A DNA stretch of 64,000 bases, taken from Luteolibacter luteus (GTDB lineage: Bacteria > Verrucomicrobiota > Verrucomicrobiia > Verrucomicrobiales > Akkermansiaceae). Of the stretch, positions 35,937 to 46,037 are shown one piece after another. Position numbers and translations under genes: made by a program. The stretch is taken from assembly GCF_012913485.1 (NCBI RefSeq), contig NZ_CP051774.1, positions 4,402,001 to 4,466,000 on the forward strand, given 5' to 3'. Within the stretch, counting starts at the first letter, position 1. Every line of letters begins with the position of its first letter. Below the pieces are notes generated by a model. It saw only the letters and a program-made list of their open reading frames with translations, was not told the origin of the DNA and did not search any database.

Positions 35937-37754
35937 TTAAAACGAGCTGGATTTTCCACCCGCGAAACGCCGCTCCAACTCCTTCATGGACAGCTCGCTA
36001 AGAGTGGGGCGTCCGTCGGGGGCGCAATAGGGGAGGTCGCAATTGAAGAGAATTCGTAGCAGGGGCATGGCCTCTTGCGGACGTGGGGACTCGCTTAGGG
36101 CTGCACGGCGTGCCAGCAGCTTGGCAAGAGCGTCGAAGGCTACGCGGGCTCCGGGTGTCTGGCCCTGCGAGAGTTCATCGATCAAGCTGGTGACGAAGCT
36201 GCGGGGGTCCGCCATTTTCAGGAAGTCCGGCAGCGAACCAATCTGCAAGGTTCCAGAGCCGAAGTCTTCGAGTTCAATCCCGGCGCGGGAAAATTCCTCA
36301 CGATGGCGCAGAGCCAGTTCGCATTCCCGAGGGCCGGGCTCGATCAGGAGAGGGACGAGAAGGGCTTGGCTCTCCACTGGGCCGCTGTTGGCCAGCCACC
36401 GCTCGTAGAGAATCCTCTCCCGGGCGGCACGAGGGTCGAGCAATACGAGACCATCGGCTGATTCGAGGATGGCAAAGCGGTCCTGAAGGCTGCCGATGTA
36501 TCGGAATGGCGGGACTTTCTCCGGCTCCGGTTCCGGCTCAGGACGATGAAGGGGAGGCGCGGGGCCTACTTCCGGGCTAGGCCGCATTAGGGAATAGCCC
36601 GGCTCGGATCGGGGCGCGCGTGACGGGGGAGTGAAATTCTCAAAGTGCCGCTGTACCGGGATCGATGCAGGCCATGAGCGGGCTGCCGGTGCCTGCTGGG
36701 CAGGAGTGGGATCAGAGACGATCGCGCGCGACGCTGGAAGCTGCGCGGCCCGGCGGGAGGCTTCCGCACGCGCAAGGCCTTCCTTCACCGCTTGGGTCAG
36801 GACGTCGCGAAGTTCGTGCGGGCGGTGCAAGCGGATTTCGCGCTTCGCCGGATGCACGTTCACATCCACCAGCGAAGGCTCCATCTCGATCCACAGCCAG
36901 GCAGCCGGGTGCATGCCGTCTTGGAGTGCACCGCGGAATCCTTCGGTGAGCCCGCGGGAAATTGCGGAATCCTCCACGGGCCGGCCGTTCAGGAAGACGC
37001 ACTGATGTCGGCGCCCCTTGCGGGCATGCACAGGTGGGAGAATGAAACCTTCCACCGAGATCCCGTTGCCATGGGTCAGCGGCAGTTCGACCAGTTCCCG
37101 GCCGAGATCGGTGCCGGTCATCCAGCGCACCCGGTCCAAGCGGGACATCCCTCCCGGAAGGTCGAAAACCTCGCGCTCGTCCTTTCGGAAACGGAAACGC
37201 ACCCCGGATGCTGCCAACGCGTGAAGTCGCAACTGGTGTTCGATGTGAGCCGCCTCGGTGGTTTCCGCGCGCAAGAATTTCCGGCGGGCCGGGACATTAA
37301 AAAAGAGGTCTTTTACTTCCACCACGGTGCCCGGAGCGCAACCGGCCTCCCTGACGTCCCGCATGACGCCGCCTTCCACCGCGATCTCGGTGCCGGCCAC
37401 GGCATCCGGTTCCCGGGTGACTAGCCGGAAGCGGGAGACGCTGGCGATGCTTGGCACGGCCTCGCCGCGAAAGCCGAGCGTGCGGATGGCGGCGAGGTCG
37501 CCAACCTCAGCCAGCTTGCTGGTGGCGTGGCGCTCCAGACTCATCAAGGCGTCATCCCGGGACATCCCGCTGCCGTCATCGATCACGCGCAGCAGGGCTG
37601 CGCCGCCACGCCGTATTTCTACCAGGATTTCCTTGGCCCCGGCGTCCAAGCTGTTTTCGACCAGCTCCTTCGCAGCACTGGCCGGTCGCTCCACCACTTC
37701 GCCCGCCGCCACTTGGCTGGCGAGGATTTCGGGCAGGATGCGGATGCGCGGCAC
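35937..37754 (-). CDS. mutL: DNA mismatch repair protein MutL
   Basis: 605 residues from a GTG at 37754, chosen because it gives the usual N-terminus (PRIRILPEILASQVAAGEVVERP). GHKL ATPase motifs are intact: ELVENSLDAGA, VIDDGSGM, HATSKL, LGFRGEAVPSI, and the later VDVNVHPAKREIRL. The C-terminal dimerisation domain shows DPRAARERILYE where nuclease-active MutL proteins have DQHAxxExxxxE, and CAPDGRP for CPHGRP; Gln and His are replaced, so the intrinsic nicking activity may be absent, as in E. coli MutL. It acts with MutS; mutS is not in the window. An in-frame extension to 37871 lacks family similarity. Confidence 0.95.
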   Translation of the reverse strand: MPRIRILPEILASQVAAGEVVERPASAAKELVENSLDAGAKEILVEIRRGGAALLRVIDDGSGMSRDDALMSLERHATSKLAEVGDLAAIRTLGFRGEAVPSIASVSRFRLVTREPDAVAGTEIAVEGGVMRDVREAGCAPGTVVEVKDLFFNVPARRKFLRAETTEAAHIEHQLRLHALAASGVRFRFRKDEREVFDLPGGMSRLDRVRWMTGTDLGRELVELPLTHGNGISVEGFILPPVHARKGRRHQCVFLNGRPVEDSAISRGLTEGFRGALQDGMHPAAWLWIEMEPSLVDVNVHPAKREIRLHRPHELRDVLTQAVKEGLARAEASRRAAQLPASRAIVSDPTPAQQAPAARSWPASIPVQRHFENFTPPSRAPRSEPGYSLMRPSPEVGPAPPLHRPEPEPEPEKVPPFRYIGSLQDRFAILESADGLVLLDPRAARERILYERWLANSGPVESQALLVPLLIEPGPRECELALRHREEFSRAGIELEDFGSGTLQIGSLPDFLKMADPRSFVTSLIDELSQGQTPGARVAFDALAKLLARRAALSESPRPQEAMPLLRILFNCDLPYCAPDGRPTLSELSMKELERRFAGGKSSSF

Positions 37755-37977
37755 GCGGAAGTGGTACGGGGATCGGGGGGAAGTTCCAAGCGGGAAGGTG
37801 GGGTGGCCTATACCGCGGCGATCGCGATAGGGCCGTGCCGGGTACGCGAAAACCCTAACAGAACCACGCATTATTTCGGAATGAGAAATCCGCTCGCTTA
37901 TTGCAGTCTGGGGAGTTGATAGTTGCGGTCGGCCTGTTCATGGGGATCGGGAAATCCTCCCGGAGCTCCGCTGAAAG

Positions 37978-39204
37978 ATGGCCTCCTCCCCAGCCTTATC
38001 CAGCACTCCCCGCGTGGAAGACTTTCAAAACGACCTTGCCCTGGTCGGTAGCATCGCTGCCGTACCGAATATCCTCGATGTGGTGTGCCGCACCACGGGA
38101 ATGGGCTTTGCCGCGGTGGCGAGGGTGACGGAGGACCGCTGGATCGCATGCCGCACCCTCGACAAGATCGGCTTCGGCTTGGGACCCGGCGATGAGTTGA
38201 AGGTGGAGACCACCATCTGCCATGAAATCCGCCAGCATCAGGAACCGGTGGTGATCGATGAAGTGGCGGGCGACCCTGCTTTCTGTGATCACGCCACTCC
38301 GAGGATGTATGGCCTGCAGAGCTATATTTCCGTCCCGATCCTTCTCGCGGACGGTCGCTTCTTCGGTACGCTCTGCGCGATCGATCCAAAGCCCGCGAAG
38401 GTGAACACCCCGGAGACAATCGGCATGTTCACGCTCTTCGCTGAACTCATCGCACAGCACATTGACGCGGGAGAACGCGTTGCCCTTACCGAGGCCCGCC
38501 TGCAAGCGGAGCGGGAGGCTGCCCTGCTCCGGGAACAATTCATCGCGGTGCTGGGGCACGACCTGCGGAATCCGCTGGGGGCCTTGTCTGTAGGAACCTT
38601 GGTCTTGAAGGAATCCGCCACGGATGAGCGGGCGCTTACCCTGCTCGCGATGATGGAAAAGAGCGTGGCCCGCATGTCCGAACTGATCGAGGACGTGATG
38701 GACTTCGCCCGTGGCAGATTGGGCGGAGGCATCATGCTGGACCTGCGAAGCGACGTGCCGGTGGAAAAGGTGCTAGGCCAGACGATCGAGGAAACCCGCT
38801 CGCAGTGGCCTGACCGCGACATCGAGGCGATTTTCTCCGTGGATCATCCGCTCTCCTTTGATCGCCGGCGCCTTTCACAACTCTTCGCGAACCTTCTGGG
38901 AAATGCGATCAAACACGGGAAGCGGGATGCACCGATTCTCGTCCGGGCCTGTAGTGGAGATGGCAATTTCGAACTCTCCGTGACCAATGCGGCCGACCCG
39001 ATCCCGCTGGAGGTGCGGGATCGCCTGTTCCAACCTTTCACCCGCGGTGGCAAGACCGAGTACCAACAAGGCCTCGGCTTGGGGTTGTATATCGCCTCCG
39101 AGATTGCGAAGGGTCATGGCGGCTCCCTGGAGGTGAGTTCGGATGAAGACGCCACGACGTTCACTTTCCGAATGCCGGCTAATGGCGCGCTGCTGCCGGG
39201 CTGA
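37978..39204 (+). CDS. GAF-domain sensor histidine kinase
   Basis: 408 residues without TM helices, so cytoplasmic. A GAF domain (about 15-165, with FAAVARVTEDRW, CHEIRQHQEPVVIDE and SYISVPILLADGRFFGTLCAID) precedes an HisKA domain with phospho-acceptor His in LGHDLRNPLGAL and an HATPase domain (N-box LFANLLGNAIKHG, G-box GLGLGLYIASEIAKGHGGSL). GAF domains bind small ligands or sense light or redox. No response regulator gene adjoins, so it is an orphan kinase. Confidence 0.93.
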   Translation: MASSPALSSTPRVEDFQNDLALVGSIAAVPNILDVVCRTTGMGFAAVARVTEDRWIACRTLDKIGFGLGPGDELKVETTICHEIRQHQEPVVIDEVAGDPAFCDHATPRMYGLQSYISVPILLADGRFFGTLCAIDPKPAKVNTPETIGMFTLFAELIAQHIDAGERVALTEARLQAEREAALLREQFIAVLGHDLRNPLGALSVGTLVLKESATDERALTLLAMMEKSVARMSELIEDVMDFARGRLGGGIMLDLRSDVPVEKVLGQTIEETRSQWPDRDIEAIFSVDHPLSFDRRRLSQLFANLLGNAIKHGKRDAPILVRACSGDGNFELSVTNAADPIPLEVRDRLFQPFTRGGKTEYQQGLGLGLYIASEIAKGHGGSLEVSSDEDATTFTFRMPANGALLPG

Positions 39205-39244
39205 GGATTGAAAAACTCTGCCGGCAGCCCCCGTTCTGCGGAGG

Positions 39245-40852
39245 ATGAAATCCTTCCTCCCTTTTCTTTGCTGCGGTCTCTCCCTTTCCGCGCTCGCAGG
39301 GGCTGCCGGGAAGGAGCGCTGGGTTTATCTGCCCGCGAATTTCCAAGTGGATGCAGAGGCGGATCGGGTGATCGGACTTTTGGAGCGGGCTGCCAAGGTG
39401 GGTTACACGCATGCTCTGGTTACGGATTCGAAATTCTCCCGTTTGGAGACAGTGATGCCTTCCTACGGGCCGAATGTCGCCCGGGTAAAGGAGGCGGCGG
39501 ATCGCTTGAAAATGGAGGTCATCCCCTGCGTCTATCCGGTCGGGTATTCGAATGACCTGCTTTTTCATAATCCGAATCTGGCTGAAGGGATACCGGTGAA
39601 AGACGCCCTTTTCGTAGTGAGCGGCGGGGAGGCGAAAGTGCAGGCGGATCCCGCGGTCAGCCTGCCCGGTGGTGCAATGGAGGATCGCTCCGGTTGGGAT
39701 TTCATCGATGAATCGATCGTGGCAAAAGACGGCTACCTGATCTCCGGGCCCACGGACTCCAATGCCCGGATCTCCAAGAGGGTGAAGGTTGCGCCATGGC
39801 GGCAATACCGGCTTTCGGTGAAGATCAAGACGCAGGGCTACAGCGGATCTCCTCCGGAAATCAAGGCGTTGGCGGGCGAGAAGTCGCTGCAGTGGACAAA
39901 CCTGAAGACGGAAGCCACGCAGGATTGGATCCGGCAGGATGTGACCTTCAACTCGCTCGGGAACTCGGATGTGGGCATCTATTTCGGGGTCTGGGGCGGA
40001 CATCAGGGAACCTTGATGTGGGACGAGGCGTTCATCGAGGAAGCGGGCCCGGTGAACCTGCTGCGTCGTCCGGGCACTCCGTTGGTGATCCGGAAGGACG
40101 GCGGCGCGGTCCTCAAGGAAGGGTCCGACTATGAGCCGGTGACCGATCCGCTGATGGGGACGAAGCCATGGTCGGGCGAATACACGGCATGGCATGAGGC
40201 TCCCGGGATCCGGGTGCCGAGGTTGAAAGACGGGGAAAAACTACGGGTCTCGTACTATCACACCGCGGTGATCCACGATGGTCAGGTCTCCGGCTGCGTG
40301 GAGGAACCGGAGTTCCAGAAGCTGCTGCGGGCGCAGGCGAAGCAGGTGGCGGAGCTCTGGACGGCCCCCGGGCATTTCATGAGCCACGATGAATGGCGCG
40401 TGCTTGGCTGGGACCGGGCCTGCGGCAAGGGTAGGACGCCCGGACAGATCGCCGCGGCGAATGCCCGGATGTGCACTTCGAATTTGAAGGAGCTCGCGCC
40501 TGGAAAGCGGATCCTCGTGTGGAGTGACATGTTCGACCCGCACCACAATGCGGTGAAGGAGTACTATCTGGTGAATGGATCGCTGGAAGGTTCCTGGGAA
40601 GGCCTCGCCTCCGAGGTGGAGGTGATGAACTGGAACTTCGGCAAGCGCTCCGAGAGCCTGGCCTTCTTCTCGAAGCGCGGGCACTCCCAGTTGATCGCGG
40701 GTTACTATGATGATGCGATCGCGAACGTGGGTGCCTGGCTGGATGCGGCGAAGGACACGGAGAAGGTAAAGGGCTTCATGTACACCACTTGGCGGAACGA
40801 TTATTCCAAGCTGGAAGAAGTGGCGGGGATTTTGGCGGACAAAGGATGGTGA
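39245..40852 (+). CDS. Secreted glycoside-hydrolase-like (GH20-like barrel) protein
   Basis: 535 residues with a signal peptide (FLCCGLSLSALAGAAG). A split TIM-barrel look: RVIGLLERAAKVGYTHALVTD and RLKMEVIPCVYPVGYSND at the start, an inserted beta-sandwich (about 135-270; SKRVKVAPWRQYRLSVKIKT, NSDVGIYFGVWGG) resembling a carbohydrate-binding module, then barrel strands again (FMSHDEWRVLGWDRACG, RILVWSDMFDPHHN, VMNWNFG). HDE resembles the Asp-Glu pair of GH20 hexosaminidases, but other signatures are missing, so the substrate is open. Such proteins are frequent in polysaccharide-degrading Verrucomicrobiota. Confidence 0.7.
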   Translation: MKSFLPFLCCGLSLSALAGAAGKERWVYLPANFQVDAEADRVIGLLERAAKVGYTHALVTDSKFSRLETVMPSYGPNVARVKEAADRLKMEVIPCVYPVGYSNDLLFHNPNLAEGIPVKDALFVVSGGEAKVQADPAVSLPGGAMEDRSGWDFIDESIVAKDGYLISGPTDSNARISKRVKVAPWRQYRLSVKIKTQGYSGSPPEIKALAGEKSLQWTNLKTEATQDWIRQDVTFNSLGNSDVGIYFGVWGGHQGTLMWDEAFIEEAGPVNLLRRPGTPLVIRKDGGAVLKEGSDYEPVTDPLMGTKPWSGEYTAWHEAPGIRVPRLKDGEKLRVSYYHTAVIHDGQVSGCVEEPEFQKLLRAQAKQVAELWTAPGHFMSHDEWRVLGWDRACGKGRTPGQIAAANARMCTSNLKELAPGKRILVWSDMFDPHHNAVKEYYLVNGSLEGSWEGLASEVEVMNWNFGKRSESLAFFSKRGHSQLIAGYYDDAIANVGAWLDAAKDTEKVKGFMYTTWRNDYSKLEEVAGILADKGW

Positions 40853-40968
40853 AGATCGAGACGAGCCAGGCTTTGCGCATATAGGTGAGGCGACCGGGCC
40901 GCTTTCCGATTCTGACCTTCTCCATTGCCCACTTGCCGGGCTGGGGGCGGGCGGATAGATAGCAGGGC

Positions 40969-42336
40969 ATGCGCAGCCTGATCCGCGATCTGCTCCTCTC
41001 CACCGCAACTGCCGAGTCGATCCATGCCGCCGGCTGGGTGCGGACTCGCCGGGATTCGAAGGGCTTTTCTTTCCTCGAGCTTAATGACGGCTCCTGCATG
41101 GGGAATCTACAGGTGATTGCGGATGCAGGAATCCCAGGATCGGAGGATCTGGCGAAGATGAGCACCGGTGCGTCGGTATCGGTCGAGGGCAAGCTTGTAG
41201 CCTCGCAAGGCGGAGGGCAGGCGTGGGAAGTGCAGGCAACATCGATCCGCCTGCTGGGGGAGGCCCCCGACGACTTCCCGTTGCAGAAGAAGGGGCATTC
41301 GCCGGAATTCCTTCGCAGCATCGCCCACCTTCGTCCGCGGACGAATCTCTATGGCGCCATGTTCCGTGTGCGTAGCCGCATGAGCCATGCAGTGCACCGC
41401 TTCTTCGCGGAACGGCATTTCCATTACATCCACACTCCGATCATCACGGCTAGCGATTGTGAAGGTGCCGGAGAGATGTTCCGCGTGACGACGCTGGATC
41501 CGGTCGCGGGAAAGGCGAAGTCGTATGCCGAAGACTTCTTCGGCAAGGCGGCGCATCTCACGGTGTCAGGGCAGCTTGAAGGAGAGCTTTTTGCCTGCGC
41601 GTTGGGGAACATTTATACCTTCGGGCCGACCTTCCGCGCTGAGAACTCGAATACCTCACGCCACGCGGCGGAATTCTGGATGATCGAGCCGGAGATGGCT
41701 TTCTGCGATCTGCAAGGAGACATGGACTTGGCTGAGTCGATGGTGAAGTATCTCGTCAAAGAGGCGCTTGATGGTCAGGACGGCGACTTGTCGATCTTCG
41801 AGAAGTTCGTGGACAAGGGGCTGCGTGAGCGCTTGGAGTTCGTGGCGGATAATCCTTTCGAGCGCGTCTCCTATACGGAAGCAGTGGAGATCCTGAAGAA
41901 GTCAGGGAAGAGCTTCGAGTACCCGGTGGAGTATGGCTTGAACCTGCAGAGCGAACATGAACGCTGGCTGACCGAGGAGCACTTCAAGAAGCCGACCACG
42001 GTTTTCAACTACCCGAAGGAGATTAAACCCTTCTACATGCGTCTGAATGATGACGACAAGACGGTGACAGCGATGGATCTGTTAGTCCCCGGCATCGGTG
42101 AGATCGTTGGCGGCAGCCAGCGCGAGGAGCGATTGGATGTCTTGATCGAAAACATGGAACGCCATGGCCTCTCGATGGAGGACTACGCATGGTATGTGGA
42201 CACCCGGAAGTACGGGACCGTGCCTCATGCGGGTTTCGGCATGGGCTTCGAGCGGATGCTGATGTTTGTGACCGGCATGCAGAACATCCGGGATGTGATC
42301 CCGTTTGCCCGGACGCCTGGTCATTGCGAGTTCTAG
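40969..42336 (+). CDS. asnS: Asparaginyl-tRNA synthetase
   Basis: Charges tRNA-Asn with asparagine using ATP. 455 residues; N-terminal OB-fold anticodon-binding domain ([20 protein letters not shown]) and class II core with motif 1 region ([27 protein letters not shown]), motif 2 ([19 protein letters not shown]) and motif 3 ([21 protein letters not shown]). The [10 protein letters not shown] block and overall length distinguish it from aspartyl- and lysyl-tRNA synthetases. Complete, single gene unit. Confidence 0.97.
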   Translation: MRSLIRDLLLSTATAESIHAAGWVRTRRDSKGFSFLELNDGSCMGNLQVIADAGIPGSEDLAKMSTGASVSVEGKLVASQGGGQAWEVQATSIRLLGEAPDDFPLQKKGHSPEFLRSIAHLRPRTNLYGAMFRVRSRMSHAVHRFFAERHFHYIHTPIITASDCEGAGEMFRVTTLDPVAGKAKSYAEDFFGKAAHLTVSGQLEGELFACALGNIYTFGPTFRAENSNTSRHAAEFWMIEPEMAFCDLQGDMDLAESMVKYLVKEALDGQDGDLSIFEKFVDKGLRERLEFVADNPFERVSYTEAVEILKKSGKSFEYPVEYGLNLQSEHERWLTEEHFKKPTTVFNYPKEIKPFYMRLNDDDKTVTAMDLLVPGIGEIVGGSQREERLDVLIENMERHGLSMEDYAWYVDTRKYGTVPHAGFGMGFERMLMFVTGMQNIRDVIPFARTPGHCEF

Positions 42337-42547
42337 CCCCGCGACGGGTGTTAGGAGAGGAACATATGTGCCTCGTTCGGAGGGCGGCCCAAAAGTGATG
42401 CGTGGAGCCGGGCATTTTTGTGCCCTCCCACCCTTGCCTAGTGGGCGGCTGGGGGCTCGGCGGCGGAAATGAAGTTTGTGGCCAGAACCACCCCAAGGAG
42501 GGGGTTGACAGGCGCAAAAAAAATTCTGGAGGAGCGCAGAATCGGGT

Positions 42548-42599
42548 TGTCGGACAACTTTTTGTGTGTATTTACATCCGAAATCTAAGTTGTCCGACA
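42548..42599. promoter_or_regulatory. 13-bp inverted repeat directly before the GspK/Verru_Chthon-A-like gene
   Basis: TGTCGGACAACTT (42548-42560) is perfectly inverted as AAGTTGTCCGACA (42587-42599), 26 bases apart, ending five bases before the ATG at 42605. The left arm is itself a palindrome, GTTGTC-G-GACAAC (42546-42558). It could be a paired operator or an mRNA hairpin hiding the ribosome site; no Shine-Dalgarno is visible next to the ATG. TTGACA at 42505 has no -10 at proper spacing. Confidence 0.7.
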
Positions 42600-42604
42600 G
42601 ATTG

Positions 42605-45600
42605 ATGAAAAACCCAAGTCTAGACACGAATGGAGCGCCGCGGCGTCGCGGGGCGTGTCGGAATCGTCATAGGGGCTTCGCCCTTGTCGTTTCCCTAATG
42701 CTGATGACGCTGATGGTGATGCTGGCCTTAAGTCTTTTGACGCTTTCCAGCACCTCGATCTCCACTTCCGGACGGAATACGGATCTGGCGATCGCGAGGT
42801 CGAATGCCCGATTGGCCCTGTCGATGGCGATCGCACAGCTTCAGCGGAGCACCGGCCCGGACCAGCGGATCACGACCACGGCGGACCAGCTCAGCGGATC
42901 GGATCCGGACAGCAGCTCGTCGGCAGAGGAACGCAGGCATTGGACGGGAGTATACAAGTCTTGGGCTGCGGGTGTGACCAACCGGCCTGGTCCGGACTTC
43001 ATGACTTGGCTGGTGTCCGGCGATCCCGACACGGTAGAGCGCCCGGAACTCGCGCAGGGGAGCGGCGGGGACTCGATCGAATTGGTAGGCAAGGGAACTC
43101 TCGGTGATGCCCGCGACGGCAAGGTCGAGGTGCCGGCTCTGCGCGTGCAGGATCAGAATGGCGGCAGCGCCAGGATCGCTTGGTGGACGGGTGACCAAGG
43201 AACAAAGGCAGCGCTGGCGACCCCTCCCGTTCCGGAAAACCAATCGGTGGCGTCGGTTCGTGGTTCCTTGCAGGGAGCACCGCGGAATGCCGTGGAATTC
43301 GCCGAGGCAGACCAACAGCGGCCCTTCCAAGATCTGGAACTCAGCGACGCACGCATCCCGAAGGTGACGGGGTGGAACCAAGCGGCATTTCTTGCCAGCG
43401 ACAAAGATGCACCGCGGGCTCTCTTCCACGATCTCGCTCCGTTTTCGACCGGGCTGATGACGAATGTCCGTGCGGGTGGTTTCCGGAAGGACTTCTCGAT
43501 GTATCTGGAGAAGAGCGCTTCCCAAGCACCGAGTGCGCCCCTTTATCGGGTTGGAAACCAAGCGGGTATCAACGAGTCAGAACTCTGGCTCTACTATAAC
43601 CTGCACAAGGAACTGAAGACCCGCGGCCGCTTCACCTACACCACAGGCGGCACGATGTCTTCCTCTGCCCCGTATTTTCAGATTGAGGGAACCATGGCAG
43701 CAGCACTTGCCGATGCTGAATACTTCTACAAGCAGCCGCAGATCGTAAGCTATCAGACGGTAGTTTCTTTCCAGGTTCGCAGCGCCAACCGCCTGTCAGT
43801 GGTGATCGATCCGATCGTTACCTACTGGAATCCGCTGGATGTGCCGGTGGTAATGACTCCTGCCTTCAATTCGATCAAATACTGGCAACTTCCCTATGAC
43901 ATGAAGATCAGCGTGGGTGGCCGCACTTACATGACAAGCATGCGGAAGGCCACAGGTTCCCGCTCGGGCACCGATGACGGCGCCTATCAGTATCTCACCC
44001 TGGTCGCGGGGAAGGTGCAACCGATCGTGATGAAACCGGGTGAGGTGATGATGATCTCGCAGGGTCCCGGGACCACGACCCAGCCGATGACGAGTTCCCT
44101 GAACTACGTGGATGGCCGCGCGGGATGGAATTTCGGCGGGGGCTACGCGTTCGAACTCGTGACCGGCACGGATGCCTCGGGCAACAAGCAATACATCACG
44201 GTCACCGGCGCGGAGACGCTGAGCTATGAGATCAATCCGAACAGCGAGATCTCCGGAGGAAGCCAGCAATGGTCGGTCAACCATCACGAGACCTATTACA
44301 AGGAAGACCGGAAGGAGAGGGGCGAATCGATTGGCATCGGCGGCGTTTTCGTGGACTACATTTTCGCGCCGCCCTACAAGGAATCGAGCCCGAAGCCGCC
44401 TACCAGCCGCATGAGGGCGTCCGGACATCCGGCAGTGTTTGCAAAAATCAAGCCGGCCGATACCCGGCCTCTCAGTGGGTCCCAACTCGCCGAGAAGCAG
44501 CCGGTGATGATCTATTCTTACAATGCGAAGACGGAGAATGCTTCCGATCGCGGGGGGCGGGTGTTCTCTCGCTTCAACCCGAAGGCGATGGCGGTGGACT
44601 TTTCCGATCTTTCCGCCGCGGAGCAGGACGTGATGCCCTTCGAGGTCCAGATCCAGCCTCTGAACAGCTGGCGGAATCGCAGTCTGGAAGTGAGCACGAA
44701 TGGCAATGGTTATTTCGGCGGCGGGATGAATGCGGAATTTGGCACCTCATTCATCAGCACTCACTCGGTGCCGCGGGAGGCCATCGTCTCGATGGGGGCC
44801 TTCCAACATGCCTTTGCAAACGGATTTGCGGTCAACGCCCCGCCGGATGGCTATGCGATCACGAACGTGCGTTTTCCCATGCTGCCCCATGTGAGTCATC
44901 CGATCGGGAACTCGCTGGCACCCTCCGTGATTCCGGCCGGATCTACCCAATCGAATCTGGGTTCCCGTCCGATGGCAGATCATTCCTATCTGGCAAACCA
45001 AGCGCTGTGGGATGACTGGTATCTCTCCGGCATGGCTCCGCAGACTTCGACGAATTTCAGCCCGCGCCGGGCCCAGAAGCAGGTGGCGGAGGATTTCCTG
45101 AACGGCACCACGCCGCTTCCTGTAACGCGCTACATTGCCGACCTGGGCGGCCGCGAAACATCGGATCTCATGTCGGAGCTCTTTAGCGGCACCAACCCGA
45201 CCACTGGATCCACCCAGCTTACTGCGACCCTGCTACGCGTTGATGGTCTCTTCAATGTGAACTCGACTTCGGTGGAAGCTTGGAAGGCCGTGCTGGGTTC
45301 CCTCAAGGGTCGCCCGATCGTAGTGCGTGATGCGAGCGGGGGAGAGTCCGTGAAAACCGATCATGATGACGGTGTTCCGGTGTCCGGCCTTTTCGCGCCG
45401 CAGGATGTTCTCGCCAGTGGCCAGGGAAACGTCGACGTGAAGGAGCCGAACCAGTGGGTGGGCCGTCGCACCCTGACCGGCGAGGATATTGATTCGTTGG
45501 CCAAGGCCATCGTGCGGGAAGTGCGCAAGCGCGGTCCTTTCCTTTCGCTGGCGGATTTCGTGAACCGCCGCGTGGGTAGCAACAAGGAGTTGGCCCGAGC

Positions 45601-46024
45601 CGGAGCGATCCAAGCGGCTCTCGATTCGAAGGAAGTGAGCGTGAATGCCGCTTACAATAGTGGAGACCGTGCGGTCTCTGGCACCGCCGGTACCTTCGCC
45701 TTCCCGGAGGCTGAAACCGGGCCGAAATCCTATGGTATCCCCGGTATCGTAAAGCAGGGCGATATCCTGACACCGATCGCTCCGATTCTTTCCGTGCGCT
45801 CGGATAGCTTCATCATCCGCAGCTACGGGGAATCGGTGGACAAGGACGGCAAGGTGCTGGCTCGTGCCTGGTGCGAGGCAGTGGTGGAACGGGACAAGAA
45901 TTTCGTGGATCCGTCGGAGAAAGTGGAAACCGCGATCGCCAATCTAAGGAGCGAGGCAAACAAGACCTTCGGTCGCCGTTACCAAGTTGCTTCGTTTCGC
46001 TGGCTTCACCCGGATGAAGTTTGA
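42605..46024 (+). CDS. Giant GspK-like protein, Verru_Chthon cassette protein A family
   Basis: 1139 residues from the ATG at 42605. A basic leader ending RHRG is followed by FALVVSLMLMTLMVMLALSLL, a prepilin-like helix without Glu at +5, then RSNARLALSMAIAQLQRSTGPDQ, typical of PilX/GspK-type and Verru_Chthon cassette A proteins. The C-terminal part has a GspK-like helical segment (TGEDIDSLAKAIVREVRKRG, PFLSLADFVNRR). The central 700 residues are beta-rich and of unknown role. In cassettes this protein is accompanied by B, C and D pseudopilins; here only a small exported protein follows, so the gene is a lone A. Probably anchored in the inner membrane or at a pilus tip. Confidence 0.85.
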   Translation: MKNPSLDTNGAPRRRGACRNRHRGFALVVSLMLMTLMVMLALSLLTLSSTSISTSGRNTDLAIARSNARLALSMAIAQLQRSTGPDQRITTTADQLSGSDPDSSSSAEERRHWTGVYKSWAAGVTNRPGPDFMTWLVSGDPDTVERPELAQGSGGDSIELVGKGTLGDARDGKVEVPALRVQDQNGGSARIAWWTGDQGTKAALATPPVPENQSVASVRGSLQGAPRNAVEFAEADQQRPFQDLELSDARIPKVTGWNQAAFLASDKDAPRALFHDLAPFSTGLMTNVRAGGFRKDFSMYLEKSASQAPSAPLYRVGNQAGINESELWLYYNLHKELKTRGRFTYTTGGTMSSSAPYFQIEGTMAAALADAEYFYKQPQIVSYQTVVSFQVRSANRLSVVIDPIVTYWNPLDVPVVMTPAFNSIKYWQLPYDMKISVGGRTYMTSMRKATGSRSGTDDGAYQYLTLVAGKVQPIVMKPGEVMMISQGPGTTTQPMTSSLNYVDGRAGWNFGGGYAFELVTGTDASGNKQYITVTGAETLSYEINPNSEISGGSQQWSVNHHETYYKEDRKERGESIGIGGVFVDYIFAPPYKESSPKPPTSRMRASGHPAVFAKIKPADTRPLSGSQLAEKQPVMIYSYNAKTENASDRGGRVFSRFNPKAMAVDFSDLSAAEQDVMPFEVQIQPLNSWRNRSLEVSTNGNGYFGGGMNAEFGTSFISTHSVPREAIVSMGAFQHAFANGFAVNAPPDGYAITNVRFPMLPHVSHPIGNSLAPSVIPAGSTQSNLGSRPMADHSYLANQALWDDWYLSGMAPQTSTNFSPRRAQKQVAEDFLNGTTPLPVTRYIADLGGRETSDLMSELFSGTNPTTGSTQLTATLLRVDGLFNVNSTSVEAWKAVLGSLKGRPIVVRDASGGESVKTDHDDGVPVSGLFAPQDVLASGQGNVDVKEPNQWVGRRTLTGEDIDSLAKAIVREVRKRGPFLSLADFVNRRVGSNKELARAGAIQAALDSKEVSVNAAYNSGDRAVSGTAGTFAFPEAETGPKSYGIPGIVKQGDILTPIAPILSVRSDSFIIRSYGESVDKDGKVLARAWCEAVVERDKNFVDPSEKVETAIANLRSEANKTFGRRYQVASFRWLHPDEV

Positions 46025-46037
46025 TAGATCCCCTTTC

